A stretch of 64,000 nt of DNA from JAICUF01 sp038250675 (GCA_038250675.1 JBBSCB010000014.1:10156-74155), one strand, 5' to 3'; counted from the first letter of the stretch, positions 18,967 to 27,969 are shown. Program-made: numbers and translations. The notes: generated from the letters alone by a model not told the origin.

Positions 18967-19483
18967 GGCGTCGCCGCGCAGGCAGGCGAGGGCAGCCCCA
19001 TCCCGCTGATCAGCTCCGGCCCACCAAAGGTGAAGCGCACCGACGCCGCACCGGACGCCGCGTCGTAACGATAGATGTTGTCGTCGAAGGCGTGCACCAC
19101 GTCGAGCGAGCCGGCGGCCGGTCCCGGTGCGATCGCATCGATCCTCCCGGATGCAGGCAACAACACCGGCGCGGTAGCGGTTGCCGGTGCGGTCAGGACG
19201 GCAGACGCGGCGGAGGATCCGGCCGCCGGTGGCCGGCAGAATCATGGCGCACTCATCTGCCTCCCGGCCTCCCGGCTCGAGTGCGGCGTAGATCAGCACG
19301 CTGCCGTCGGGCGCCCAGGCGGGATCTTCGTCCCGGCCCAGATTGTAGGTCAGCCGGGCGGGAGTGGCGTGCTCGAACGGGGTTTCCGAGCTGTGATCGG
19401 TCGAGCACGGCGTGTCGTGCGAACAGGCCGCGGTCGCCGCGGTCAGCAGCGGCAGGAGGACCGGTGCGCCAGCGCCGCGTCAC
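18967..19483 (-). pseudogene. Decayed PD40/TolB-like lipoprotein gene
   Basis: Fragments of one exported protein are spread over different minus-strand frames. GTG 19483, eight bases after the nagZ stop, opens as MTRRWRT. Removing one base near 19462 continues it as VLLPLLTAATAACSHD, a lipoprotein signal with lipobox TAAC. The protein then runs through ARLTYNLGRDEDPAWAPDGS and VLIYAALEPGGREADECAM, which is PD40/TolB propeller sequence. Around 19170 sense again moves to another frame (SGRIDAIAPGPAAGSLDVVH, then FDDNIYRYDAASGAASVRFT) and ends against the 3' end of ampG. Related propellers are several hundred residues long, so much of it is missing. Confidence 0.6.
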
Positions 19484-19487
19484 CGGA

Positions 19488-20909
19488 TCACCGCAGCCCC
19501 ATGTGCTCGCCCAGCCACCGCGCGACGGCTTCCTGCATCAGCCGCTGCCGGTGCCACGCGAGGAGCACCGGCGCCGGTCCCGGCACCTGCTCCATCAGCC
19601 GCGGATGACCGAAGAGCACCACCAGTGCAGCGTCGCGCGCCACCGTCTCGAGCCGGCGGAGCGTCTCGGGGCCGAGTCCGGAGCGTCCCTTCCACGCGCG
19701 GGGCTCCGCCAGGAGGAGCACGATCTTCGAGCCGGTGTCACCGATCGGCACGCCCGACGCCGTGAGCGCGCGCTCGGTGAATGCGCTGGAGACCGGCTCG
19801 TACGGACCACCCAGATCATCATCCACCACCACGAGATCGAGCGGCAGCGTCAGCGCACCGAGCTTGGCCCGGCGGAGTCCGTGCAGCAGCAGCCGCCCTG
19901 CCATCCAGACGGCGGAGCGATCGCGACGTCGCTCGGCCACCACGGGCCGGGTGATCTTGGCGACGGCGCGGCCATAGCGCGCCAGCGCGTCGCTCACGCG
20001 GTCGCGGCAGAGCCGGCCGTCCTCCACCGCCCCGCGGAGCGCGGCCACCACGCCCGGCACGTCGGCGGGATAGAGGAGCAGGTCCACACCGGCGGCAACG
20101 CCATCCACCACGCCTTCCGCCTCGGTCCGCCCCACGAGCGCGCCGTCCATGATCAGCGCGTCGGTCACGACCAGCCCGTCGAAGCCGAGCTCGTGCCGGA
20201 GCGCGTCGATGATGGGCCGGGAGCGGGTGGCCGGCGTGCCCGAGGGATCGAGCGCCGGAAACGCGACGTGCGCGGTCATGACCGCCGAGACCCCGGCGGC
20301 GATGCCGGCGCGGAAGGGGACGAGGTCGGTGGCGGCAAGCATGTCGGCCGCCACGTGTACCATGGGAAGGCCCGCATGGGAATCGGTCCGGGTGCGGCCG
20401 TGTCCGGGGTAATGCTTGAGGCAGGCCAGGGCGCCCGCCGATTCGCAGGCTTCCACCCACACCCGCACGCACTCGGCCACGCGGGCGGGATCGGCGCCGA
20501 ACGACCGGGTCTGCACGATGGGATTGGCCGGCTCCACGTCGAGATCGGCATTCGGCGCAAAGATCCAGTTGACGCCCAGCTCGCGCGCTTCCTGCGCGGT
20601 CACCGACGCGGCGGTGGCCACCGCGTCGAGGTCATCGAGCGCAGCCAGCGCGGCGGGCGGCGGAAACTCGGTGCACCCGGCAAACTGCTGCCCCGCTCCG
20701 CGCTCCAGGTCGCTGCCGATAAGCAGCGGGCGGCCGGCGCGACGCACCAGCTCCTCGGTGAGCGCCCCCACCGACGTGGCGGTGCCACCAAAGAGAATGA
20801 ACCCGCCGACGCCGAGCGCCAGTGCCTCGGCGACGCGCGGCTCCTCGTGGGCAAACGAGCCATCGGCGGCGGCGCGCAGCGCGGGCATGACCAGCAGCGC
20901 GACGGTCAC
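19488..20909 (-). CDS. nagZ: Glycoside hydrolase family 3, beta-N-acetylglucosaminidase type
   Basis: Cleaves terminal GlcNAc, here probably from GlcNAc-anhydroMurNAc. 473 residues from GTG 20909. Motifs: GGFILFGGTATSV, PLLIGSDLERGAGQQF, GVNWIFAPNADLDV, the NagZ/GH3 signature ACLKHYPGHGRTRTDSHAGL (catalytic His/Asp loop) and GFDGLVVTDALIMDGAL (nucleophile aspartate). A C-terminal extension of about 150 residues resembles the second domain of GH3 enzymes. No signal peptide is seen, so it is cytoplasmic, as required for recycling. The start overlaps the anmK stop by four bases (GTGA). The symbol is given by motif and operon context. Confidence 0.88.
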   Translation of the reverse strand: MTVALLVMPALRAAADGSFAHEEPRVAEALALGVGGFILFGGTATSVGALTEELVRRAGRPLLIGSDLERGAGQQFAGCTEFPPPAALAALDDLDAVATAASVTAQEARELGVNWIFAPNADLDVEPANPIVQTRSFGADPARVAECVRVWVEACESAGALACLKHYPGHGRTRTDSHAGLPMVHVAADMLAATDLVPFRAGIAAGVSAVMTAHVAFPALDPSGTPATRSRPIIDALRHELGFDGLVVTDALIMDGALVGRTEAEGVVDGVAAGVDLLLYPADVPGVVAALRGAVEDGRLCRDRVSDALARYGRAVAKITRPVVAERRRDRSAVWMAGRLLLHGLRRAKLGALTLPLDLVVVDDDLGGPYEPVSSAFTERALTASGVPIGDTGSKIVLLLAEPRAWKGRSGLGPETLRRLETVARDAALVVLFGHPRLMEQVPGPAPVLLAWHRQRLMQEAVARWLGEHMGLR

Positions 20910-22009
20910 GCCGGCGTGATGCTCCCCAGCACCCGCGAGCGGGTGGCACCGGTGGCGCCCGGCAGATTGCCGGGCTGGCCGTGCAGCGTGAGGTAGGCCA
21001 GCAGCGCAAAGGCAACCGCCTCCTTGGCATCGCCGTTGAAGAACAGTTCGTCGAAGCGCCGCAGCGTCGTGCCCGAGCCCAAATGCCGTGCCAGCGACGC
21101 CATCAGCCCCGGGTGATGGGCACCGCCGCCGGAGATGACGACGTCGGCCGCGCCACGGCCCCAGCGGCCGACGGCCGCGGCGATCGATCGGGCGGTGAGC
21201 TCGATGGCGGTGGCGACGCCGGACGCACCGGGGACGCGCGCGTGCAGCGAGCGGGCATAGGCATCACCGAACCTCTCGCGTCCGGTGCTCTTGGGCGGTG
21301 GCGCCGAGAAGTATTCGTCGGCCAGCAGCTCGGCGAGGACGGCTTCGTCCGGCGCACCGCCCCGGGAGACGCTGCCATCCAGATCACAGGTAACCGCGGG
21401 GTTCACCAGCCGGGCGACCATGTCGATCACCGCCATCCCCGGGCCGGTATCGAGGGCGATGACGTCTTCCTCGCACGCGCGGTGGGAAACGAAGGTGAAG
21501 TTGGCCATCCCGCCGACATTGAGCAGGATGCGCGGCGCGTCGCCGCCAAAGAGCAGCACATCGGCCATGGGCACCAGCGGCGCACCCTGGCCGCCGGCGG
21601 CGACGTCGCGGGACCGGAAGTCGCTGACCACGGGGACGCCGAACTGTTCGGCGAGGACGGCGGGCTCGCCGATCTGCCAGCTCACCGCGGGCGGCTCATG
21701 CCAGACCGTCTGCCCGTGAAAGCCGATCACGGCCAGCTCCAACGCCTTCACATGTCCGGCATCGAGCACTGCCTGCACCGCATCGCCGGCCCAGAGCGCC
21801 AGATCGGCGTGGAGCAGCGCCGCGGCGCGGGCGTCGGCGCCATCGATCACGGCCCGGATCCGGGCGCGCTCATCCGCGGCATAGCCGCGGGTGGCAAAGG
21901 CGACGAGCGTGGCGCGGGTGGGGCCGGCGAAGCGGACCAGTGCCGCGTCCATGCCGTCGAGCGACGTGCCGGACATGAGCCCGACCGCCAGCGTGGGGCG
22001 TTCCGTCAC
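20906..22009 (-). CDS. anmK: Anhydro-N-acetylmuramic acid kinase
   Basis: Converts 1,6-anhydroMurNAc plus ATP to MurNAc-6-phosphate. 367 residues, the usual family length. The N-terminal VGLMSGTSLDGMDAALVRF is the family signature (ATP-binding loop with Asp). IGFHGQTVWHEP, DFRSRDVAAGGQGAPLVP, LNVGGMANFTF, LDTGPGMAVID and DVVISGGGAHHPGLM are all present. It sits between murQ and nagZ, with four-base overlaps at both ends, so the three are translationally coupled and act in consecutive recycling steps. Confidence 0.95.
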   Translation of the reverse strand: MTERPTLAVGLMSGTSLDGMDAALVRFAGPTRATLVAFATRGYAADERARIRAVIDGADARAAALLHADLALWAGDAVQAVLDAGHVKALELAVIGFHGQTVWHEPPAVSWQIGEPAVLAEQFGVPVVSDFRSRDVAAGGQGAPLVPMADVLLFGGDAPRILLNVGGMANFTFVSHRACEEDVIALDTGPGMAVIDMVARLVNPAVTCDLDGSVSRGGAPDEAVLAELLADEYFSAPPPKSTGRERFGDAYARSLHARVPGASGVATAIELTARSIAAAVGRWGRGAADVVISGGGAHHPGLMASLARHLGSGTTLRRFDELFFNGDAKEAVAFALLAYLTLHGQPGNLPGATGATRSRVLGSITPA

Positions 22010-22932
22010 GGCGTCCTCATCGGTGGGGGATCGCCGACGACGGGCCGGAGGCGGCCCTCGTGCTCGGCCAGCAGGCGCTCGGCGGCCGCGCGATCGGTGC
22101 GGAGGCGGGCCATCACGATGGCGATCTTGACGCTGCCGCCAGCGGCGGTGAGCACGTCATCGGCGGCGGCGGCGGTTGAACCGGTCGTTTCCATCACGAT
22201 GCGGCGGCTCCGGTCCACCAGCTTGGCGTTCCAGGCGCGCAAGTCCACCATGAGATTGCCGTACACCTTCCCCAGGCGGATCATGGCCCCGGTGGTGATG
22301 GTGTTGAGCACCAGCTTGGTGGCGGTGCCGGCCTTCATCCGGGTCGACCCCGTAACCACCTCGGGCCCGACCAGCACCGTAATGCACACGTCACACGTCT
22401 CCAGCAGCAGCGCGGGCGGCTCGGTGCACGAGAGGAACACCGTGCGGGCACCCAGCGTCTGCGCCCGGGAGAGGGCGGCGCGGACAAACGGCGTGGTCCC
22501 GCTCGCCGCAATACCGATCACGACGTCGCGCTCACCCACCCGCCGCTCGTCCATCGCGTCGATTCCGGCATTGGCGTCGTCTTCCGCGCCCTCGACCGAC
22601 CGGACCAGCGCGGGCAGGCCGCCGGCGATAACGCCGGTGACCATCTCGGGCGAACTGCCATAGGTGGGCGGGCACTCAGTCGCATCGAGGACCCCGAGCC
22701 GCCCGCTGGTGCCGGCACCGACGTAGATCAGCCGGCCGCCGGCGCGGAACGCGGCTTCCACCAGCTCGATCGTGCGGGCGATTTCCGCCCGCGCCCGCGC
22801 CACCGCGGCGGGCACACCGGCGTCCTCGGCGTTGATCAGCTCCACCAGCTCGAGCGGCGTGGCGGTGTCGATCGACTGCGATCCGGGGTTGCGCCGCTCG
22901 GTGAGCCGGGCATCGTCGAAGTCGTCGGCCAT
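22006..22932 (-). CDS. murQ: N-acetylmuramic acid 6-phosphate etherase
   Basis: Removes the D-lactyl ether from MurNAc-6-phosphate to give GlcNAc-6-phosphate. 308 residues from ATG 22932 (MADDFDDARLTERRNPGSQS); the longer frame upstream is intergenic. Family motifs: LTERRNPGS, LIYVGAGTSGRLGVLDATEC, GIAASGTTPFV (SIS domain), VGPEVVTGSTRMKAGTATKL and VMETTGSTAAAADDVL. First gene of murQ-anmK-nagZ. It is transcribed divergently from the gamma-glutamyltransferase gene, with 110 bases between the starts. No clear Shine-Dalgarno is visible. Confidence 0.95.
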   Translation of the reverse strand: MADDFDDARLTERRNPGSQSIDTATPLELVELINAEDAGVPAAVARARAEIARTIELVEAAFRAGGRLIYVGAGTSGRLGVLDATECPPTYGSSPEMVTGVIAGGLPALVRSVEGAEDDANAGIDAMDERRVGERDVVIGIAASGTTPFVRAALSRAQTLGARTVFLSCTEPPALLLETCDVCITVLVGPEVVTGSTRMKAGTATKLVLNTITTGAMIRLGKVYGNLMVDLRAWNAKLVDRSRRIVMETTGSTAAAADDVLTAAGGSVKIAIVMARLRTDRAAAERLLAEHEGRLRPVVGDPPPMRTP

Positions 22933-23042
22933 GGCTCGTGGGAAGGAGGAGGTATACAGCGGCTGCGGACGGGCTAAATTAGGAGGCGTCCGAGGCCGGG
23001 GGCAACCGCCCGGCCAGTCTCCGCTCCCATTGATCATCCGAG

Positions 23043-24791
23043 GTGCGCGTGCGCGTCAGCCCGATCGGCCTCCTGCTCGTCCTGCTGGGTGTTGCCGGCT
23101 GTTCCAGCCAGAGCCCCGGCACCACCACACCAGCCACCCCCGCGTCCGGCGCCGCGAGCATCGCGCCCACGTGGCCCTACACCGGCAAGTCGCGCGTCAC
23201 CGAGGGCTCGAGCGCGATGGTGGTCTCGAGCAGCCCGATCGCGAGCGCCGTGGGGCGGGACGTCCTCCGCGCCGGCGGCAACGCGGTGGACGCCGCGGTG
23301 GCAGTGGGCTTTGCGCTGGCGGTGGTGCACCCCTCGGCCGGCAACATTGGCGGCGGCGGATTCATGGTGATCCGCATGAAGGACGGCACCACCCAGACGA
23401 TCGACTACCGCGAGGTGGCCCCGGGCCATGCGACCCGCGGCATGTTCATGGACGCGGGCGGCAACCCGACGGAGCGGAGCATCACCGGCCATCTGGCGGC
23501 CGGGGTGCCGGGCTCACCGGCCGGCATGATCGAGGCCCAGCGCCGCTTCGGCAAGCTGCCGCTGGCCCAGGTCATCGGGCCCGCGATCGCGCTGGCCAAC
23601 GACGGCTTCATCGTGGACACGTCGCGCTCCCGGTCGATCGCGAGCGACAGCGACCGGCTGGCCCGCTTCCCCGCCTCGGCCGGGTCGTTTCTGCCGGGCG
23701 GCAAGGCACCGGCCATCGGGAGCCGGCTGGTGCAGCGTGACCTGGGCCGGACGCTGGAGGCGATCCGCGATCACGGCCGCGACGGCTTCTACACCGGACC
23801 GGTGGCCGACCTGATCGTGGCCGAAATGAAGCGCGGCGGCGGGATCATCAGCAAGGAAGACCTGGCCGCCTACCAGCCGATCTGGCGCGACCCCATCCGG
23901 ATCTCGTATCGCGGCTACACGATCTTTTCGATGCCGCCGGCCTCCTCGGGCGGCGTCACCATGGCCGAGATCCTGAACATCATGGAGGGGTACAAGCCGC
24001 TGCCGCCGTTCGGATCGGCGGCGCTCCTGCACCGCGAGGCGGAGGCGATGCGCCGCGCCTTCACCGACCGCAACACGCAGCTGGGTGATCCGGCGTTCGT
24101 GCACATGGACCTCGATCGCCTGCTCTCGAAGGAGTATGCGGCGCAGCTCCGGTCCCAGATCGGCGACCACGCGTCCCGCACCGCGCCGTTCGACCCGACG
24201 ATGCACGGCGGCACGAACACCACCCACTACTCGGTGGTGGACGCGGACGGCAACGCGGTGAGCTGCACGACGACGCTCAACAACAGCTACGGCAGCGCGG
24301 TGACGGTGGCGGGCGCCGGCTTCCTGCTGAACGACGAGATGGACGACTTTGCCACCGCACCCGGCAAGCCCAACATGTTCGGCCTGGTGCAGGGTGAAGC
24401 CAATGCGGTGCAGCCCGGCAAGCTGATGCTCTCGGCCATGACGCCGAGCGTGGTGCTGGACCCGGCCGGGAAGCTCTTCATGGTGGTGGGCACGCCGGGC
24501 GGGCCGCGGATCATCACGATGGTGTACCACGTGATTTCCAACGTCATCGACCATCACATGTCGCTGGCCGATGCGGTGGCGGCGCCGCGCATGCACCATC
24601 AGGCGCTGCCCGATCACATGTCGCTGGAGCGCCAGGGATTCCTGCCCGCCACGCTGGACGAACTGCGTGCCATGGGGCACCGGGTGGAGGAAGGCGGGCG
24701 CGGCGGCGACATCGAAGCGATCATCCGCCGAGGCGGCGGCTGGGAAGGCGTCAGCGATCCACGATCTGGCGGGGGCGGCGCGGGCTACTGA
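23043..24791 (+). CDS. ggt: Gamma-glutamyltransferase, lipoprotein
   Basis: Transfers or hydrolyses gamma-glutamyl groups (glutathione and related peptides). 582 residues from GTG 23043. The signal peptide ends in a lipobox, LLGVAGC (Cys20), so the enzyme is probably membrane-anchored outside the cytoplasm. Large-subunit motifs: AGGNAVDAAVAVGFALAVVH, GNIGGGGFMVIR and DYREVAPGHA. The autoprocessing site is TNTTHYSVVDADGNAVS; cleavage before Thr393 would create the catalytic N-terminal threonine. The small subunit has FLLNDEMDDF and GTPGGPRIITMV. The family also acts on other gamma-glutamyl peptides, so a role in wall-peptide turnover beside murQ is possible but inferred. Confidence 0.93.
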   Translation: MRVRVSPIGLLLVLLGVAGCSSQSPGTTTPATPASGAASIAPTWPYTGKSRVTEGSSAMVVSSSPIASAVGRDVLRAGGNAVDAAVAVGFALAVVHPSAGNIGGGGFMVIRMKDGTTQTIDYREVAPGHATRGMFMDAGGNPTERSITGHLAAGVPGSPAGMIEAQRRFGKLPLAQVIGPAIALANDGFIVDTSRSRSIASDSDRLARFPASAGSFLPGGKAPAIGSRLVQRDLGRTLEAIRDHGRDGFYTGPVADLIVAEMKRGGGIISKEDLAAYQPIWRDPIRISYRGYTIFSMPPASSGGVTMAEILNIMEGYKPLPPFGSAALLHREAEAMRRAFTDRNTQLGDPAFVHMDLDRLLSKEYAAQLRSQIGDHASRTAPFDPTMHGGTNTTHYSVVDADGNAVSCTTTLNNSYGSAVTVAGAGFLLNDEMDDFATAPGKPNMFGLVQGEANAVQPGKLMLSAMTPSVVLDPAGKLFMVVGTPGGPRIITMVYHVISNVIDHHMSLADAVAAPRMHHQALPDHMSLERQGFLPATLDELRAMGHRVEEGGRGGDIEAIIRRGGGWEGVSDPRSGGGGAGY

Positions 24792-24805
24792 TTGGAGATC
24801 GGTCG

Positions 24806-25282
24806 ATGAAGCTGTGGCGGGTGCTGGGTCGGAGGGCGCGCCGCCTGCGGGAACTGATTCAGCCCGCGGGCAGCCACGGCACGATCGAGGTGGAGGACGT
24901 CGTGTCGGCCGCCGCACTGGTCCGTGCCATCGACGAGGCGATGCCGTACGGCTCGGAGCTGTGGGTCGATTTTCCGGGCGACGAGGCGGTCGAGCTGTTC
25001 CTCGCGGAGCGGACCGGCCGCAGCCTCTCGCGCAGCTCCCGGTCCTCCTACCTCCTGCCGATCACGGGCGACAACCTCGACATGCTGGCCCGGCTGGTGG
25101 AGGGCCAGCCGGCCCAGCAGCTTGGCGTGCATCTCGGCGTGGACCTCGACGGCCGGCGGCTGCTGGCCGCGTATGACCTGGATTCCGGCTCAATCGGTGT
25201 CTCGCTGGCGCGGGAGCTCGCGCCGGACGCGGTGCGCCGCTTCACGCTGATTGCCACGGACGGCGCGCCCGGGCCGGACTGA
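24806..25282 (+). CDS. Conserved hypothetical protein
   Basis: A 158-residue acidic protein starting at ATG 24806 (MKLWRVLGRRARRLRELIQP), 14 bases after ggt and probably co-transcribed with it. The basic N-terminal helix is followed by an alpha/beta core (VSAAALVRAIDEAMPYGSEL, WVDFPGDEAVELFLAERTGR, LGVHLGVDLDGRRLLAAYDL). No signal peptide, membrane span or catalytic motif is recognisable. A strong hairpin follows the stop. Confidence 0.65.
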   Translation: MKLWRVLGRRARRLRELIQPAGSHGTIEVEDVVSAAALVRAIDEAMPYGSELWVDFPGDEAVELFLAERTGRSLSRSSRSSYLLPITGDNLDMLARLVEGQPAQQLGVHLGVDLDGRRLLAAYDLDSGSIGVSLARELAPDAVRRFTLIATDGAPGPD

Positions 25283-25307
25283 ACGCCGCCCGCCGATCCC
25301 GGACACG

Positions 25308-25340
25308 CGACGGGCCCCGCAACGATCGCGGGGCCCGTCG
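25308..25340. terminator. Bidirectional terminator hairpin
   Basis: A 13-bp perfect stem (cgacgggccccgc / gcggggcccgtcg) with a 7-base loop, followed by tattt, lies between the convergent genes ending at 25282 (plus) and 25360 (minus). Confidence 0.75.
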
Positions 25341-25359
25341 TATTTCCGTAGCGCCCGGG

Positions 25360-26145
25360 TCAGTGGCTGACGGTGACCTTGTTGCGCAGCTCGATGGTGA
25401 CGGGGCTGCCCGATGCGACCACCACATCGCGGTCCTTGGTCTCCACGGCACGCTGGGCGCCCACCGCACCGCCGAGCACACCACCGATGACGGTGCCCTT
25501 CTTGCCGCCGAGGACGCGGCCGACGATGGCCCCCGCCGCAGCGCCGGCACCGACCTTGGCGACGTCATTGACGTTGGTGGAGCGGCCCACCAGCTTGCCG
25601 GTCACGTGGATATCGGCATCGAGCGGATAGGTGGTTCCGCCCATCTCGAGACTCTCGACCGCGAGCGCGAGCGTGCCGGTCGAGTCGCTCTTGTTCTCCG
25701 ATGCGTTAATGGCCGTGATCCGCAGGTTGATAGTTGAGCCGGCCGGAATCACGACGTGGCCGGACGCGTCGGTGACGTCGGACGTGACCGAGGCGGTGAC
25801 GAGCTCACCGACCTTGTTGGTGGCCGACGAGATCTGGGCGTTGGTGGTGGCCCGGATGTCGGTCCCGGCCGCGAGCGTCCGGGAGGTGGCCGCGGGCGCG
25901 GGCGCCGGCGGGGGCGACGTGCGTGGGGTGGTGGTACGCGGCGTCGTGGTGCGCGGCGTGGTCGTGGCCGTCGCGGGCGGATTGGTGGTCGCCGCCGGCT
26001 GGTCGTTCAGCGGAGCCGTGGTGTCGACCGGCGCCAGCTGCAGATCGCGGTTGAGGCTGTCCGCCGCCGCGGTGTCACTGCGTTCGCCACGGGCGCACGC
26101 CGCAAGCGCCGCCACGGCGAGCGCTGCCAGCATGGTTCTCGACAT
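25360..26145 (-). CDS. Glycine-zipper lipoprotein
   Basis: 261 residues from ATG 26145, with ggaggag 6-12 bases upstream. The lipobox is LAALAVAALAAC. A Thr/Pro-rich spacer contains TTTPRTTTPRTTTPRTSPPP, a short tandem repeat. A beta-rich domain follows (ASGHVVIPAGSTINLRITAI and GTTYPLDADIHVTGK). The C-terminus has a glycine-zipper segment, VGAGAAAGAIVGRVLGGKKG then TVIGGVLGGAVGAQ, which often inserts in or packs against membranes. The beta domain resembles proteins that buffer envelope or conjugation complexes (TrbI/VirB10-like 'stabilised by additives' sequences), but I would not assign a function. Confidence 0.75.
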   Translation of the reverse strand: MSRTMLAALAVAALAACARGERSDTAAADSLNRDLQLAPVDTTAPLNDQPAATTNPPATATTTPRTTTPRTTTPRTSPPPAPAPAATSRTLAAGTDIRATTNAQISSATNKVGELVTASVTSDVTDASGHVVIPAGSTINLRITAINASENKSDSTGTLALAVESLEMGGTTYPLDADIHVTGKLVGRSTNVNDVAKVGAGAAAGAIVGRVLGGKKGTVIGGVLGGAVGAQRAVETKDRDVVVASGSPVTIELRNKVTVSH

Positions 26146-26208
26146 CGTTACTCCTCCTGAGTGATTTGACTTGCTCGGCCTTCACGGTCGCATGACATTT
26201 GATGCATC

Positions 26209-27969
26209 ATGCGAGAGCTCAAAACCCTGCTTCCCTACACGCGAGCCCACCGGCGATCCCTCCTGGCCGGCATGCTGCTCGTATTCGTCTCCAACGTCTT
26301 CAATACTGCGGTCCCCCGCTTTGTGCAGCACGGCATCGACGCCCTCGGGCGCGGAGCCCCGTTTGCCGACGTGCGGACGACGGTACTCCTGCTGGTCGGC
26401 GTGGCGCTGGCGGGCGGCGTGGCCCGGTACGGCATGCGCCAACTGCTGAACAGCGCCAGCCGCCGGGTCGAATACGATGTACGCAACGCCCTGTATCAGG
26501 ATATACAACGGATGTCCGCCGAATTCTATGACCGGTACCCAACCGGCGATGTGATGGCGCGCACAACCAACGACCTCCAGGCGGTGCGGATGGTGGCGGG
26601 TCCGGCCCTCATGTACTTGGCGGACACCATGATACGGGCCGCGCTCGCGATACCGCTCATGCTGGCCATCAGTCCCCGTCTGACCGGCATTGCGCTGCTC
26701 CCACTCATCTCGCTTCCGGTGGTCATGACGATCGTGGGCCGGGTGATCCACCGCCGCTCGGAGGCGATCCAGGCGCAGTTCAGCACGCTGACGAGTCACG
26801 CGCACGAAAATCTTTCCGGCGTCCGCATCGTGCGGGCCTACCGCCAGGAGCGGGCAGAGGAGGCGCATTTCGAGGCGCTGAACCGGGACTACGCCGACAA
26901 GAACCTGGCCCTCGCCCGGGTCCAGGGGCTGTTCCATCCGCTGCTGGCGCTGCTGGGCGGGCTCGGGGCGGTGGCGGTGCTGGCCATCGGCGGGCGGCTG
27001 GTACTGGCCGGCCGGATCACGGTCGGGGAATTCGTCGCGTTCGGAATCTACCTGGTGATGCTGGTGTGGCCGATGATCGCGCTGGGCTGGGTGGTGAACC
27101 TGGTGCAGCGGGGTGCCGCGTCGATGGGCCGCATCAACCAGCTGTTCCGGGAGCGGCCGGCCATCGCCGATCCCGAGCACCCGGTGCCACTGCCGCCGGC
27201 GGCGGGTGCCCGCGCGCTGGCATTCGAGCACGTCTGGTTCCGCTATCCCAACGCGCATGAGCGCGGTTGGGTGCTCGAGGACGTGTCGTTCGAGTTGCCG
27301 GCCGGACGCTCGCTCGCCATCGTCGGCGCCACCGGCGCCGGCAAGACGACACTGGCCGATCTCATCGTCCGCGCCTACGACCCCGAGCGCGGCCGGATCC
27401 TCCTGGACGGCGTGGACATCCGGACGCTTTCGCTGGCGGCGCTGCGCCATGCGGTGGGATTTGTGCCGCAGGAGACGTTTCTCTTTGGCGAGACCCTGCG
27501 GGAGAACGTGCTGCTGGGCGCGCCGGACGACGGCCGGCTGGAGCGCGCCGCGGCCACGTCCCAGCTCGCCGAGGCGATCGCCTCGCTCCCCGACGGCTAC
27601 GACACCATCCTGGGGGAGCGCGGCATCAACCTCTCCGGCGGCCAGAAGCAGCGCGCCGCGATCGCGCGCGCGCTGGCCCAGGATCCGCCGCTCTTCGTGC
27701 TGGATGATGCGCTGAGCGCGGTGGACGCCCATACGGAGGCCCGGATCCTCGGTGCCCTGCGCAGCGCGCTGGAGGGGCGCACAAGCGTCACCATCTCCCA
27801 TCGGCTGGCGGCGGTGCGGGACGCGGACCTGATCCTCGTCCTCGACGGGGGGCGCGTGGTGGAGCGCGGCACCCACACGGAGCTGGTCCAGGCGGCGGGA
27901 CGGTACTGGGAGCTCCTGCGGCGGCAGCAGTTGGAAGAGGAGCTGGAAACGGAGCCGGTGGAGCGCTAG
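26209..27969 (+). CDS. ABC exporter, fused permease and ATPase
   Basis: A 586-residue half-transporter. The N-terminal permease domain (about 1-310) has six membrane helices, starting with HRRSLLAGMLLVFVSNVFNT, and the coupling motif YPTGDVMARTTNDLQAVRM. The ATPase domain carries Walker A VGATGAGKTTLADL, Q-loop FVPQETFLFG, signature NLSGGQKQRAAIARAL, Walker B PLFVLDDALSAVD and switch ISHRLAAV. It probably works as a homodimer exporting lipid or drug-like substrates, like the MsbA/LmrA group; the substrate is not deducible. It converges with ccdA, with a four-base overlap at the 3' ends. Confidence 0.92.
   Translation: MRELKTLLPYTRAHRRSLLAGMLLVFVSNVFNTAVPRFVQHGIDALGRGAPFADVRTTVLLLVGVALAGGVARYGMRQLLNSASRRVEYDVRNALYQDIQRMSAEFYDRYPTGDVMARTTNDLQAVRMVAGPALMYLADTMIRAALAIPLMLAISPRLTGIALLPLISLPVVMTIVGRVIHRRSEAIQAQFSTLTSHAHENLSGVRIVRAYRQERAEEAHFEALNRDYADKNLALARVQGLFHPLLALLGGLGAVAVLAIGGRLVLAGRITVGEFVAFGIYLVMLVWPMIALGWVVNLVQRGAASMGRINQLFRERPAIADPEHPVPLPPAAGARALAFEHVWFRYPNAHERGWVLEDVSFELPAGRSLAIVGATGAGKTTLADLIVRAYDPERGRILLDGVDIRTLSLAALRHAVGFVPQETFLFGETLRENVLLGAPDDGRLERAAATSQLAEAIASLPDGYDTILGERGINLSGGQKQRAAIARALAQDPPLFVLDDALSAVDAHTEARILGALRSALEGRTSVTISHRLAAVRDADLILVLDGGRVVERGTHTELVQAAGRYWELLRRQQLEEELETEPVER

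Noticed and set aside
17698..19299. 533-codon minus-strand frame as one gene
   Set aside because: Only its first about 40 codons look real, and they belong to the decayed PD40 lipoprotein; the rest is antisense to ampG.
19092..22663. Long plus-strand frames (634 and 560 codons) opposite nagZ, anmK and murQ
   Set aside because: Antisense to three clearly conserved enzymes; low-complexity His/Arg composition.
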